64,000 nt of DNA from an uncultured Oscillospiraceae bacterium (GCA_947588605.1 CANPYK010000002.1:1-64000); one strand, 5' to 3'; shown: positions 17,085 through 25,008, counted from the first letter of the stretch. Numbers and translations: made by a program. The notes: a model not told the origin generated them from the letters alone.

Positions 17085-17160
17085 TGCCAACATGGTTAGT
17101 CAGGACAGCGGATAGGAACGCTCTGGACGAGACAAAATCGCCGGAGCGTTCTCTTTTCGA
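17085..17160 (+). other. Orphan terminator-like hairpin: possible small RNA or leader
   Basis: An 11-bp stem GAACGCTCTGG / CCGGAGCGTTC (17116-17126, 17141-17151) with a 14-nt loop is followed by TCTTTTC. No plus-strand gene lies upstream, so a terminator here suggests a short transcript or a leader attenuator for the GNAT gene 140 nt downstream. I could not match it to a known riboswitch. The rest of 16938-17298 shows no gene. Confidence 0.4.
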
Positions 17161-17298
17161 CATACACAGAGATTTAAGAAAAAGATTTTGATAACCGTGC
17201 TTAAAGAGTGATAGATTTCTTCACATTTGTGTGATACAATATATAATACTTGTTGGGTGACTGTTCGACAAATTGAGAGTTTGCGGAGGTATAGGAGA

Positions 17299-18135
17299 AT
17301 GTTAGTAAAAGCTTTAAAAGAAGATATTGAGCAGTGTATGGATTTTGCTTACTCTCTCGCAATGGATCAAACGAAATCCGGCTATCCTCTTTGGTCCGAC
17401 GGTGTTTCCACAAAAGGGGAATTTGTGGAACGTGTCTGGAGAAGTTATGAGCGTGAAGATCGGGACATACTTCTTTTTGTTGTAGACGGGGTGATGGAGG
17501 GGTGGATTCAGTTTTTCTATATTGCGGAGGATCGGTATCTCCAAACGAACGGATTTCTGATTAACAGCCACACAGAGCAGGCTTTAACGGAATTTCTGGA
17601 ATATGCCCATGCGCATTTTCCGGGATATGACCTGTATTTAGGCTTTCCGAAACAAAATACCGACGCGATCTCCGCCCTGCAAAAAAGAAATTGCAGATTG
17701 ATTCAGGAATGCTATCACGATATTTATATTTTTGACGGCGCTGACATACAAGCCGAGACGGACGGAATCGTAAGGGTCACTGAAAGCAATTTCTCAGAAT
17801 TTCGTAAATTACATCAAACCGACCCTGAAACATATTGGAATTCAGAACGTATTTTTCAGGCGCTGGACGAGTGGCTGATATATCTGCTGTATCGAGAAGA
17901 TATAGCCGCAGGGTACGTATGCGCGAGAAACGGGGATGTTGTCAGCTTGGGTTATCGAGATAATGTATTTGATAAATCTGCTTATAAGGCTTTAGTAGCC
18001 GTCATATTGAGAGATGTGCAAGCGGCAGGGTACAAACATTTGATATTCTTTAACGACGAGGAAAGTCAGTCAGCCGCCCTTGAGCTTGGTTTCTCTTGTG
18101 TCAGTGAATATGTTTTATATCTTGCAAGCGTATAG
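17299..18135 (+). CDS. GNAT-like N-acetyltransferase, two-domain (AT-rich, likely transferred)
   Basis: A 278-residue protein with two GNAT-like regions: residues 1-150 (MLVKALKEDIEQCMDFAYSL, FLEYAHAHFPGYDLYLGFPK) and 155-278 ending in a weak acetyl-CoA-site region (IAAGYVCARNGDVVSLGY, ALELGFSCVSEYVLYL). The Q/RxxGxG/A motif is poorly conserved, so activity is uncertain. Start ATG at 17299 follows ATAGGAG. Codon use is visibly more AT-rich than flanking genes, suggesting recent acquisition. The substrate is unknown. Confidence 0.7.
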   Translation: MLVKALKEDIEQCMDFAYSLAMDQTKSGYPLWSDGVSTKGEFVERVWRSYEREDRDILLFVVDGVMEGWIQFFYIAEDRYLQTNGFLINSHTEQALTEFLEYAHAHFPGYDLYLGFPKQNTDAISALQKRNCRLIQECYHDIYIFDGADIQAETDGIVRVTESNFSEFRKLHQTDPETYWNSERIFQALDEWLIYLLYREDIAAGYVCARNGDVVSLGYRDNVFDKSAYKALVAVILRDVQAAGYKHLIFFNDEESQSAALELGFSCVSEYVLYLASV

Positions 18136-18229
18136 ACTCAATTCTTGGACTTGTCGTTCAGTTGAAAACCCCTTTATGAACAAAAGGACGCACTTCTATA
18201 CAAAGTCTCCGGGCCTGGTATCGCGTGCT

Positions 18230-18860
18230 TGGAAGGTTCTCCCTCCCTGACAGCAGGAAGCCAAACTCCGACGGCATCGCGCGCCTTGGCAGAGGTTTCG
18301 CCGCTTCGCGACCTCAATGGGGGCTGCATCCCCTTGCACGCTTGCACGGCTGTCCCCTCCGCAGGAGGGGCTGACGTGTCGGGGGTGGTGCGATTCCCCG
18401 GAACCTCCAGCGACGACCAACGGGCTCGAATACCCCGTCGCTGCGGCGGCACCCCATCTCCGGCCTAAGAGCCGCCACGTCGTCGCTCAAGCCGCTTTGC
18501 TTCAAGCTCCCTTCGGTCGCTTTCAGGCGCTGGCTTGGCTCCTCCTTTCCCACGCGATTTTTAATCGCGTGGGAACCCTATGCGGTTGGCCTCCGAAACA
18601 CGCCTGCGGGCGTAGTTTTTCCGAAAAAGGGGTCGGGGGAATAAGGTTGCGGCTTCGCCGCGTTTGAATTAATTGCACCTCCGGCGCAATAAAAATCGAG
18701 ATTGCGGCGAAGCCGCTCCTTTTTTACCCCCTTTGGGGCAAAGGGGGTAAGGGGGATTCGAGCCCTCGTCCCCGCCGCGGCGGGCAAATCAAAAAATGCG
18801 CCGTAGGCGCAACCTTTTAAAAGCCCCCTCCTCGTAGGAGGGGGGCAGGGGGGAAGCGAG
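18230..18860. repeat. Long composite intergenic repeat block
   Basis: An 880-bp stretch without a gene (18136-19017). It contains the modules CGGCTGTCCCCTCCGCAGG, GGCTCGAATACCCC (18422), CCGAAAAAGGGGTCGGGGGA (18616 region), TTGCGGCGAAGCCGC followed by a T run (18694), and CCCCCTCCTCGTAGGAGGGG (18823 region). These also occur at 42590-42990 and 46620-46914. Open frames here are low-complexity Pro/Arg/Ala shadows of the repeats. Confidence 0.8.
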
Positions 18861-18957
18861 CGTAGGCAGACTGAGCGCTTCCGGCGATGCGCCCCGCCTC
18901 TGGTTCTCCCCCTCTTTTAAAACCTTTTAAAAACTTCCCGCACGCCACAAAAAAGGG

Positions 18958-18986
18958 TTGACAACGGGGGAAATTTCGCTTATAAT
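18958..18986 (+). promoter_or_regulatory. Perfect consensus promoter of the DUF177-rpmF operon
   Basis: TTGACA (18958-18963), exactly 17-nt spacer, TATAAT (18981-18986), 31 nt before the start codon. A strong promoter fits ribosomal-protein expression. Confidence 0.8.
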
Positions 18987-19017
18987 ACCTTAGCGCGACT
19001 TGGAAGGGGTGAGCGGT

Positions 19018-19518
19018 GTGAAGCTTGATTTGAATGAGCTCATCGCCTCGCCGGGGTCGAAAAAGGAATTTTCCTTTGTGCTTCCCGTGGACGACCTCAC
19101 CTTCGACGGCGTGCTCGCGTACCTGACGCCCGTGACCGTGGAGGGCGCGGTGGAGAACCACGCGGGGCTTTTGGAGCTCCACGCCGTCATCTCGGCGGAG
19201 CTTCTCTGCCAGTGCGCCAGGTGCCTGAAGGAGTTTCCCATGCCCTATCGGTGCGAGGCCGCCGCATACCTCGCCGATGAGCTGGAGGATGAGGACAGCG
19301 AGGACTACTACCTCCTCACGGACGGCGTGGCCGACCTGGAGGAGATCGCCCGGGACGCGCTGATCTTCAATTTTGAACCCCGCGTCCTTTGCAAGGAGGA
19401 CTGCAAGGGCCTGTGCGAAAAGTGCGGTAAGGATCTGAACGACGGCCCTTGCGACTGCAAGGAGGACCTGGACCCCAGATGGCTCGCTTTAGGGCAGCTT
19501 CTGGAGAATGAAAACTAA
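19018..19518 (+). CDS. DUF177/YceD family protein
   Basis: A 166-residue protein of the YceD family, nearly always encoded next to rpmF and linked to large-subunit rRNA (23S) accumulation. It has the family CxxC-type cysteines (LLCQCARCLKEF near 64; CKEDCKGLCEKCGKDL and CDC near the C-terminus) and an acidic middle. GTG at 19018 is preferred because GGAAGGGG lies 8 nt upstream; a TTG at 19000 would overlap that site. Confidence 0.88.
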   Translation: MKLDLNELIASPGSKKEFSFVLPVDDLTFDGVLAYLTPVTVEGAVENHAGLLELHAVISAELLCQCARCLKEFPMPYRCEAAAYLADELEDEDSEDYYLLTDGVADLEEIARDALIFNFEPRVLCKEDCKGLCEKCGKDLNDGPCDCKEDLDPRWLALGQLLENEN

Positions 19519-19532
19519 CAGGAGGTGTCATT

Positions 19533-19715
19533 ATGGCAGTACCGAAGGGGAAAGTATCCAAGGCGAGGAGAGACCGGCGCCGGGGCTCCAACTGGAAGCT
19601 GAGCGTGCCCGCTCTCGTGGCTTGCCCGAAGTGCGGCGAGCTTCATCTGCCCCACAGGGCCTGCAAGGCCTGCGGCACATACAATGGCCGTGAAGTCGTA
19701 GCTGTGGACGAGTAA
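19533..19715 (+). CDS. rpmF: 50S ribosomal protein L32
   Basis: A 60-residue basic protein with the L32 N-terminus MAVPKGKVSKARRDRRR and a four-cysteine zinc ribbon (ACPKCGELH, ACKACGTYNG). Good AGGAGG site; second gene of the DUF177-rpmF operon. Confidence 0.96.
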   Translation: MAVPKGKVSKARRDRRRGSNWKLSVPALVACPKCGELHLPHRACKACGTYNGREVVAVDE

Positions 19716-19732
19716 TAGCGAGCAAAGAAAAA

Positions 19733-19757
19733 CGGCGGGGCACCCCCGCCGCTTTTT
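19733..19757 (+). terminator. Intrinsic terminator after rpmF
   Basis: Stem CGGCGGGG / CCCCGCCG (19733-19740, 19744-19751) followed by CTTTTT. Confidence 0.8.
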
Positions 19758-19800
19758 CGTTAGAACGCCTTTTTTGGGGCGGGGAACAGGAGGAGGGCCC

Positions 19801-21108
19801 ATGGCCGGAGAACGCAATCGAATCAAGACCGTGGCGCCGGAGTCCCCGGCGGCGCGGGCGGGGATACGGCCGGGGGACAAGCTCCTGCGGGTGAACGGGA
19901 ACCGTATCGCGGACGTGCTGGACTATATGTACTTCGCCTACGACGAGGAGAGCGTCTTCGAGCTGGAGCGGGACGGCGAGATCTTCACCGCCGCCGTGGA
20001 GAAGGACGCCGGGCAGGACGCGGGGCTGGAGTTCGAGGAATATCTCATGGACGGGATGCGCTCCTGCGCCAACAACTGCGTCTTCTGCTTCGTGGACCAG
20101 ATGCCGCCGGGAATGCGGGAGACGTTGTACTTCAAGGACGACGACGTGCGCCTTTCCTTCCTCACCGGCTCCTACCTTACCCTCACCAACATGGGGGAGA
20201 GGGAGGTCCAGCGGGTCATCGACCTGAAGATCTCCCCCATCAACGTCTCCGTCCACACCATGGATCCGGACCTCCGGTGTCTCATGCTGGGCAACAAGAA
20301 CGCCGGGCGGGGCATCGAGATCTTGAAGCGCTTCGCCCGCGCCGGCATCGAGCTCAACTGCCAGATCGTCTGCTGTCCCGGCCTCAACGACGGCCGGGAG
20401 CTTGCCCGCACCATGCGCCGGCTCGCCCGTCTGGCCCCCCAGGTCCACAGCTGCTCCGTCATCCCCGTGGGGCTCACTCGCTTCCGGGAGGGCCTTTACC
20501 CCCTGAAACCCTTTGACCGGGAGCTGGCGCGGGAGACGGTGGCGCTGGTGGAGAGATACGGGGAGCATTGCCGCAAACGCCACGGCAGCCGCATCTTCTT
20601 CTGCTCCGACGAGCTCTATCTGAAGGCGGACCTGCCCATCCCGGAGGACGACTTCTACGAGGGCTATCCACAGCTGGAAAACGGTGTGGGCCTCCTGCGC
20701 CTCCTCTACACCGAGTTCGAGGAGGCCCTGGCGAACGCCTCCAACGAGGCGCGAGGAACCCGTGCCACCGTCGCCACCGGCGTGTCGGCGGCCAAGACGC
20801 TGACGCGCCTGCGGGACCTGGCGAAGGCCAAATTTCCCAATATCCGGGTGGAGATCGTCCCCATCGTCAACGACTTTTTCGGCCGCACCATCGACGTGGC
20901 GGGCCTCATCACCGGCCGCGACCTCATCGCCCAGCTCAAGGGCCGGGACCTGGGGGAGCGGGTCTACATCACCAACCGTATGCTCCGCGACGGCGGCAGC
21001 GTCTTCCTGGACGACGTGACCCTCCGGGACGCGGAATCCGCCCTGGGCGTCCCCGTGACCCCCATCGACACCGGCGGCGAGGAGCTTTTGAAGGTGTTTT
21101 TATCATGA
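19801..21108 (+). CDS. PDZ and radical-SAM-type DUF512 family protein
   Basis: A 435-residue protein. Residues 1-65 are a PDZ-like domain (APESPAARAGIRPGDKLLRV). The radical-SAM-like core has CxxxCxxC in SCANNCVFCFVDQMP near 80-92, followed by a C-terminal DUF512 region (VEIVPIVNDFFGRTIDVAGL). Function is unproven. In many Clostridia this gene lies directly before der; here a degraded island with an IS element separates them by about 1.9 kb. ATG at 19801 follows GGAGGAG. Confidence 0.88.
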   Translation: MAGERNRIKTVAPESPAARAGIRPGDKLLRVNGNRIADVLDYMYFAYDEESVFELERDGEIFTAAVEKDAGQDAGLEFEEYLMDGMRSCANNCVFCFVDQMPPGMRETLYFKDDDVRLSFLTGSYLTLTNMGEREVQRVIDLKISPINVSVHTMDPDLRCLMLGNKNAGRGIEILKRFARAGIELNCQIVCCPGLNDGRELARTMRRLARLAPQVHSCSVIPVGLTRFREGLYPLKPFDRELARETVALVERYGEHCRKRHGSRIFFCSDELYLKADLPIPEDDFYEGYPQLENGVGLLRLLYTEFEEALANASNEARGTRATVATGVSAAKTLTRLRDLAKAKFPNIRVEIVPIVNDFFGRTIDVAGLITGRDLIAQLKGRDLGERVYITNRMLRDGGSVFLDDVTLRDAESALGVPVTPIDTGGEELLKVFLS

Positions 21109-21318
21109 GAGCGCCGTGTCCTTCCCAAATATCTTTTCGCGTTCCAGTGCGTTACCGAGTTAAGGCTGTCCAATGAACACACCGGCTGCGAGTGGCTGAG
21201 CTTTGACGACGCCATGGCGCGCCTGACGTGGGATTACAATAAAACGGCCTTATATGATACTAGGGCTTGTTTGAAAAATGAAAGTTGCACAAACGGTGAA
21301 AAGGTGTAAACTATACAT

Positions 21319-21669
21319 ATGGGTACAAGAAGATATGAACTCACGGAAAGTGAGTGGAAGCGAATCGAGGAATTGCTGCCGCCAGAACACCCGAAAGAAG
21401 GGAAACGCGGACGCCCGGCAAAATGTGATAACCGCAGTGCGATGAATGGGATACTGTGGATTGCCAGAGGAGGGGCGCCGTGGAGAGAACTTCCGGAGAG
21501 ATATGGCCCGTGGCAGACAGTCTACAGCCGTTTCCGCAAATGGAAAGAGATGGGCGTTTTTGAAAGAGTATTTCAAGCTCTTTCCATAGACGCAGACTTT
21601 GAGAACCTCTCTATAGACTCTACCTCCTGCAAGGTGCATCAAAGCGCCAACGGCGGGGAAAAAAACTGA
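21319..21669 (+). CDS. IS5-family transposase, N-terminal frame
   Basis: A 116-residue reading frame beginning MGTRRYELTESEWKRIEELL. It carries the IS5 N-terminal domain (DUF4096 type; GGAPWRELPERYGPWQTVYS) and the first catalytic Asp in LSIDSTSCKVHQ. It stops at TGA 21667-21669, just after a run of seven A (21659-21665). The downstream frame continues the protein. Deletion of one A, or slippage at the A run, would join the two frames. Confidence 0.9.
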   Translation: MGTRRYELTESEWKRIEELLPPEHPKEGKRGRPAKCDNRSAMNGILWIARGGAPWRELPERYGPWQTVYSRFRKWKEMGVFERVFQALSIDADFENLSIDSTSCKVHQSANGGEKN

Positions 21670-21685
21670 GGATAAGGCTGTTGGT

Positions 21686-22093
21686 ATGTCCAAAGGCGGC
21701 AGGAACACAAAAATCCATGCTTTAGTGGATGGCTTGGGAAATCCGCTTGCTTTTCTGCTCTCTCCAGGCCAGGATCACGATTCTGTTCACGCGGTTGAAC
21801 TGCTCCGTCAGGTCAATATTGAAGGCTGCAATATCCTGGGGGATAAAGCCTATGGGGCCAAGGCCATTCGGGAGTATATTACGTCACAAAACGTTGCTTA
21901 TACGATTCCACCAAAGGATTCTGCCACTGACCCATGGCCCGTCGATTGGCACATTTACAAGGAGCGTCATCTGGTGGAGTGTTTCTTCCAGAAGCTCAAG
22001 TGGTTTCGCAGGATCTTTACTCGCTACGATAAACTCGATTCCTCGTTCCTGGCTTTCGTTTATGTTGGCGCTATTGCTATCTTGGTGAAATAG
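21686..22093 (+). CDS. IS5-family transposase, C-terminal frame
   Basis: A 135-residue frame (first ATG at 21686, but open from the A run at 21659 onward, reading KKTEDKAVG before MSKGGRNTK). It has the second catalytic Asp in NILGDKAYGAKAI and the Glu in ERHLVECFFQKLKWFRRIFT. It lies in the +1 frame relative to the N-terminal part, so full transposase needs frameshifting or transcript slippage; otherwise the element is inactive. Confidence 0.88.
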   Translation: MSKGGRNTKIHALVDGLGNPLAFLLSPGQDHDSVHAVELLRQVNIEGCNILGDKAYGAKAIREYITSQNVAYTIPPKDSATDPWPVDWHIYKERHLVECFFQKLKWFRRIFTRYDKLDSSFLAFVYVGAIAILVK

Positions 22094-22227
22094 CACTATT
22101 GTTCCCTATTTTTAAAACAAGGCCTAGTATGAGCTGCACGGCCGGCTGATGGAAGAAAGCTAAACGATAGACCAATTGGAAACAATGCGTAAAGTATGAA
22201 TTTGGAATTTGTGCTATCAAAATATGG

Positions 22228-22371
22228 ATGTATTTAAAATACGCCCGCGTCGCCTATGTGCAAATGCTGAAGGATATACGTCCCTCGTCGGACTACGTGA
22301 TCGACGGGGCGCGGAGTCTTGAAAGCATTGTGGATGAAATGATAAAAATAATTGCCAAAACGGCAAAGTGA
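22228..22371 (+). pseudogene. Short remnant, C-terminus of an unidentified gene (47 codons)
   Basis: The frame reads MYLKYARVAYVQMLKDIRPS, then SDYVIDGARSLESIVDEMIK and a lysine-rich end. No ribosome-binding site is visible. The composition looks like the C-terminal end of a P-loop nucleoside-type kinase (DYVIDGA...I-DE), but I cannot assign it with confidence. It is part of the degraded island between the DUF512 gene and der. Confidence 0.35.
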
Positions 22372-22411
22372 GCAGGCGAAAAACAGAAATGGATCGGGGT
22401 GAACGGATGGT

Positions 22412-22818
22412 ATGAATCTGAGAATTTGCGAGTTGACCACATTCGATTTTGATACGATCCTAAAGCTGTATGCAAGCGTCGGCTGGACAAATTATACAGA
22501 GAAACCTGAAATGTTGAAGAAAGCGTTTGAAAACTCTCTGCTGATTTTAGGCGCATACGATAACGATAAATTGGTTGGCGTGATTCGTGTTGTCGGCGAC
22601 GGAGCTTCTGTTGTGCTGATTCAGGACATTTTGGTTTTCCGGAATATCAGCGCAGAGGAATAGGAACACAGCTTCTTCGAGAGGTCATGGATCGGTATTC
22701 CTCGGTTTACCAAATGGAGCTGATGACGGATAACACACCCAAAACCGTTTCCTTCTATCGATCACTTGGCCTTGTTAAGGCTGATGATATGGGATGCTGC
22801 GCTTTTATGAGGATGTAA
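22412..22818 (+). pseudogene. GNAT acetyltransferase, frameshifted
   Basis: The first part (22412 onward) reads MNLRICELTTFDFDTILKLY and GAYDNDKLVGVIRVVGDGAS. It runs into a stop at 22663 after ILVFRN. Shifting frame at the T run at 22635-22638 restores the conserved acetyl-CoA site PEYQRRGIGTQLLREVMDRY and continues to KTVSFYRSLGLVKADDMGCC with a stop at 22816-22818. A single lost base explains the break. A complete GNAT of about 135 residues existed before. Confidence 0.85.
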
Positions 22819-22840
22819 TACCAATACTTTGGGAACATAA

Positions 22841-23020
22841 AAGGGAATTGGGATTTTAGAAAAGGGGCTGTCCGAGGTAAGAAGAGTTTTGAAGGAAAGG
22901 ATCGAGGAGCGCTTTACTTCTATGGCGCATAAAGAGTCAAAAAGGCATGAAAAAAATAAAGTTACGCGTATCAGAATCATCAGGAACACAGACCCCCGTC
23001 CGGGGGAGGAAATAGCTTAA
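22841..23020 (+). other. Open frame fragment before der, unidentified
   Basis: A 59-codon open frame without a good start (first ATG at 22922) reads GLSEVRRVLKERIEERFTSM and is rich in Lys and Arg after that. It ends at 23018-23020, in the purine-rich site used by der. It may be a gene tail left by rearrangement. A small ACCCCCGTCCGGGGGA hairpin lies within it. I find no clear consensus promoter for der in this stretch. Confidence 0.3.
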
Positions 23021-23030
23021 GGAGGTACAC

Positions 23031-24359
23031 ATGAGACCCTTAGTTGCCATTGTGGGCAGGCCCAATGTGGGGAAGAGCCTTTTGTTTAACAGGCTGGCGG
23101 GGGAGCGGCTCAGCATTGTGGAGGACACGCCCGGCGTCACGCGGGACAGGCTGTACGCCAAGTGCGAGTGGTCCGGGCGGACCTTCGACATCGTGGACAC
23201 CGGCGGCATCGAGCCCAGTACCGACAGCGAAATTTTGACCTTCATGCGGGAGCAGGCGCTCATCGCCATCGACGCGGCGGACGTCATCATCTTCGTGTGC
23301 GACATCCGCTCCGGCGTCACCGCCTCGGACCACGAGGTGGCGGACATGCTCCTGCGCTCCGGCAAGCCCGTGGTGCTGGCGGTGAACAAGATGGACTCCA
23401 CCGGCCCCGTGGACCCGGACATCTACGAGTTCTACGGCCTGGGGCTGGGCGATCCCATCGCCCTCTCCGCCCTCCACGGCCACGGGACGGGGGACATTCT
23501 GGACGAGTGCCTGAGACACTTCCCGCCCAAGGAGGACGAGGACGCCGACGCGGACGCGGTGAAGCTCGCGTTCATCGGCAAGCCCAACGTGGGCAAGAGC
23601 TCCATCGTCAACAAAATTTTGGGCGAGGAGCGGGTCATCGTCTCTGACCTCGCCGGCACCACCCGGGACGCGGTGGACACGCCCTTTGAGAACAAGTACG
23701 GCAAATTCGTGCTCATCGACACCGCCGGAATGCGCCGGAAGTCCAAGGTGGAGGACCGGGTGGAAAAGTTCTCCGTCATGCGCGCGCAGCTGGCCATCGA
23801 GCGCTCCGACGTGTGCCTCATCATGCTGGACGCCAGGGACGGCGTCACCGAGCAGGACACCAAGGTGGCGGGCATGGCCCACGAGGCGGGCAGGGCCAGC
23901 ATCGTTTTAGTCAACAAGTGGGACCTTGTGGAGAAGGACGGCAAGACCATGGAGAAGCTGCGTGCCGACATCCGGCGGGACCTCTCCTTCATGCCCTACG
24001 CCCCCATCCTCTTCGTCTCGGCCCTCACCGGCCAGCGGGTGGAGAAAATTTTCGAGCTTGCCAACTCCGTGAACGAGCAGTCTGGCCGCCGGGTCACCAC
24101 GGGGCTTTTGAACAACGTCCTGGCCGACGCCCAGGCCCGGGTCCAGCCGCCCTCCGACAAGGGCAAGCGGCTCAAGATCTTCTACATGACCCAGGTCGGC
24201 GTCCGGCCCCCCACCTTCGTCATCTTCTGCAACGACGCCGAGCTTTTCCACTTCTCCTATCAGAGATACCTGGAAAACCAGTTCCGCGCCGCCTTCGGTT
24301 TCGCCGGCACCCCCATCCGCCTCCTCATCCGCGAGCGCGGCGACCGGGAGGACGGCTGA
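23031..24359 (+). CDS. der: Ribosome-biogenesis GTPase Der (EngA)
   Basis: A 442-residue protein with two tandem GTPase domains: the first has GRPNVGKSLLFNRL and DTGGIE with NKMD; the second has GKPNVGKSSIVNKI, DTAGMRRK and NKWD. A C-terminal KH-like domain (about 355-435) binds rRNA. Der is essential for 50S subunit assembly. AAGGAGG lies 6 nt before the ATG. It sits downstream of an IS-containing island, so it may depend on a promoter inside that island. Confidence 0.97.
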   Translation: MRPLVAIVGRPNVGKSLLFNRLAGERLSIVEDTPGVTRDRLYAKCEWSGRTFDIVDTGGIEPSTDSEILTFMREQALIAIDAADVIIFVCDIRSGVTASDHEVADMLLRSGKPVVLAVNKMDSTGPVDPDIYEFYGLGLGDPIALSALHGHGTGDILDECLRHFPPKEDEDADADAVKLAFIGKPNVGKSSIVNKILGEERVIVSDLAGTTRDAVDTPFENKYGKFVLIDTAGMRRKSKVEDRVEKFSVMRAQLAIERSDVCLIMLDARDGVTEQDTKVAGMAHEAGRASIVLVNKWDLVEKDGKTMEKLRADIRRDLSFMPYAPILFVSALTGQRVEKIFELANSVNEQSGRRVTTGLLNNVLADAQARVQPPSDKGKRLKIFYMTQVGVRPPTFVIFCNDAELFHFSYQRYLENQFRAAFGFAGTPIRLLIRERGDREDG

Positions 24360-24361
24360 AA

Positions 24362-24404
24362 TCTGTTGTCATACCGGCCTTCCATGAGAAGGCCATGGTG
24401 AAAA
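24362..24404 (+). pseudogene. Short duplicated fragment of a GT2 glycosyltransferase N-terminus
   Basis: These 43 bases encode SVVIPAFHEKAMVK and match 27645-27687, the start of the GT2 gene (SAVIPAFNEEAMVE), at about 35 of 43 positions without gaps. It is probably a remnant of a related gene or a partial duplication. It overlaps no functional feature except the beginning of the next terminator. Confidence 0.5.
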
Positions 24405-24405
24405 G

Positions 24406-24438
24406 GCTCCCCGGCTCCCGCGGCCGGGGAGCTTTTTT
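24406..24438 (+). terminator. Intrinsic terminator after der
   Basis: A 10-bp stem GCTCCCCGGC / GCCGGGGAGC (24406-24415, 24423-24432) followed by six T. Confidence 0.85.
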
Positions 24439-24488
24439 GCAAATCACCGCAAAGTATGAAGCTATATCCGCAAGTCGTTCCGAAGCTG

Positions 24489-24517
24489 TTGAAGGATCCT
24501 GTCCGGTCCGTTATAAT
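24489..24517 (+). promoter_or_regulatory. Predicted promoter of the LytTR regulator
   Basis: TTGAAG (24489-24494), 17-nt spacer, TATAAT (24512-24517), 33 nt before the start codon. Confidence 0.65.
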
Positions 24518-24549
24518 GAATGCCGGAAGAAATTGATGGGAAGGAGGAC

Positions 24550-25008
24550 ATGCCGGTGAAAATCAGACTGGCCGTCAGCAAAGAGCGGTATCCGGAATTG
24601 AGAGCCGCGCTTGAAAGCCGTGGGATCGAGATAGACGATACCGCCGGTTTAATTTTGAGCGAAGCCGCATCCTATGTTGACAGTCTTATTTTACGGGACA
24701 GAGAAACCGGCGAAAGGGTCGTTATGCCCGTTGATGAAATCATTTTTATTGAAACCTACGGTCACAGTGTTGAAGTCCATTCCGTGAAAGGATCATACCA
24801 GTCCTTGGACCGCTTATATAAGATCTACAGCCTTCTGGATCAAAGCAAGTTTATTCGTATCAGCAACTCTGTGATCATTGCGAAAAACAAAGTTTTGAAG
24901 ATCACGCCAACGCTTTCCATGAAGTTTATTTTGACCATGATAAACGGAGAAAAGGTCGATGTAACGAGAAACTATTATTACATCTTCAAGGAAGCTTTCG
25001 GTATATAG
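24550..25008 (+). CDS. LytTR-family DNA-binding regulator without a receiver domain
   Basis: A 152-residue protein. The C-terminal 95 residues are a LytTR DNA-binding domain (VDEIIFIETYGHSVEVHSVK, FIRISNSVIIAKNKVLKITP). The N-terminal 55 residues are not a phospho-acceptor receiver domain, so it is not a classical response regulator. Stand-alone LytTR proteins are usually paired with a membrane protein that holds them inactive; the next gene, 11 nt downstream, encodes a membrane protein and is a likely partner. ATG at 24550 follows AAGGAGG. It is less GC-rich than most neighbours. Confidence 0.85.
   Translation: MPVKIRLAVSKERYPELRAALESRGIEIDDTAGLILSEAASYVDSLILRDRETGERVVMPVDEIIFIETYGHSVEVHSVKGSYQSLDRLYKIYSLLDQSKFIRISNSVIIAKNKVLKITPTLSMKFILTMINGEKVDVTRNYYYIFKEAFGI

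Larger units (their letters stand above)
21258..22129 (+). mobile_element. IS5-family insertion sequence (872 bp) with a TGA target duplication
   Basis: The ends are imperfect inverted repeats: TACTAGGGCTTGTTTGAAAA at the left, and the complement of the right end reads TACTAGGCCTTGTTTTAAAA. Directly repeated TGA flanks both sides (21255-21257 and 22130-22132); removing one TGA and the element restores the interrupted reading frame. A 3-bp TNA-type duplication and a two-frame transposase fit the IS1031/IS427-like branch of IS5. Confidence 0.88.
21109..22163 (+). pseudogene. C-terminal remnant of a NUDIX hydrolase, split by an IS element
   Basis: Reading on after the DUF512 stop gives VLPKYLFAFQCVTELRLSNE, then TGCEWLSFDDAMARLTWDYN and KTALY. 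After the IS it continues ELHGRLMEES and a stop at 22161-22163. This is the C-terminal half of a small NUDIX-type protein (the WLSFDDAMARL...NKTALYEL pattern). The N-terminal half with the NUDIX box is missing, so the gene was already truncated or was truncated in the same rearrangement. The family assignment is tentative. Confidence 0.6.

Noticed and set aside
17085-17160. A riboswitch before the GNAT gene
   Set aside because: I could not match conserved riboswitch cores (guanidine, fluoride, preQ1, purine); kept only as an orphan hairpin.
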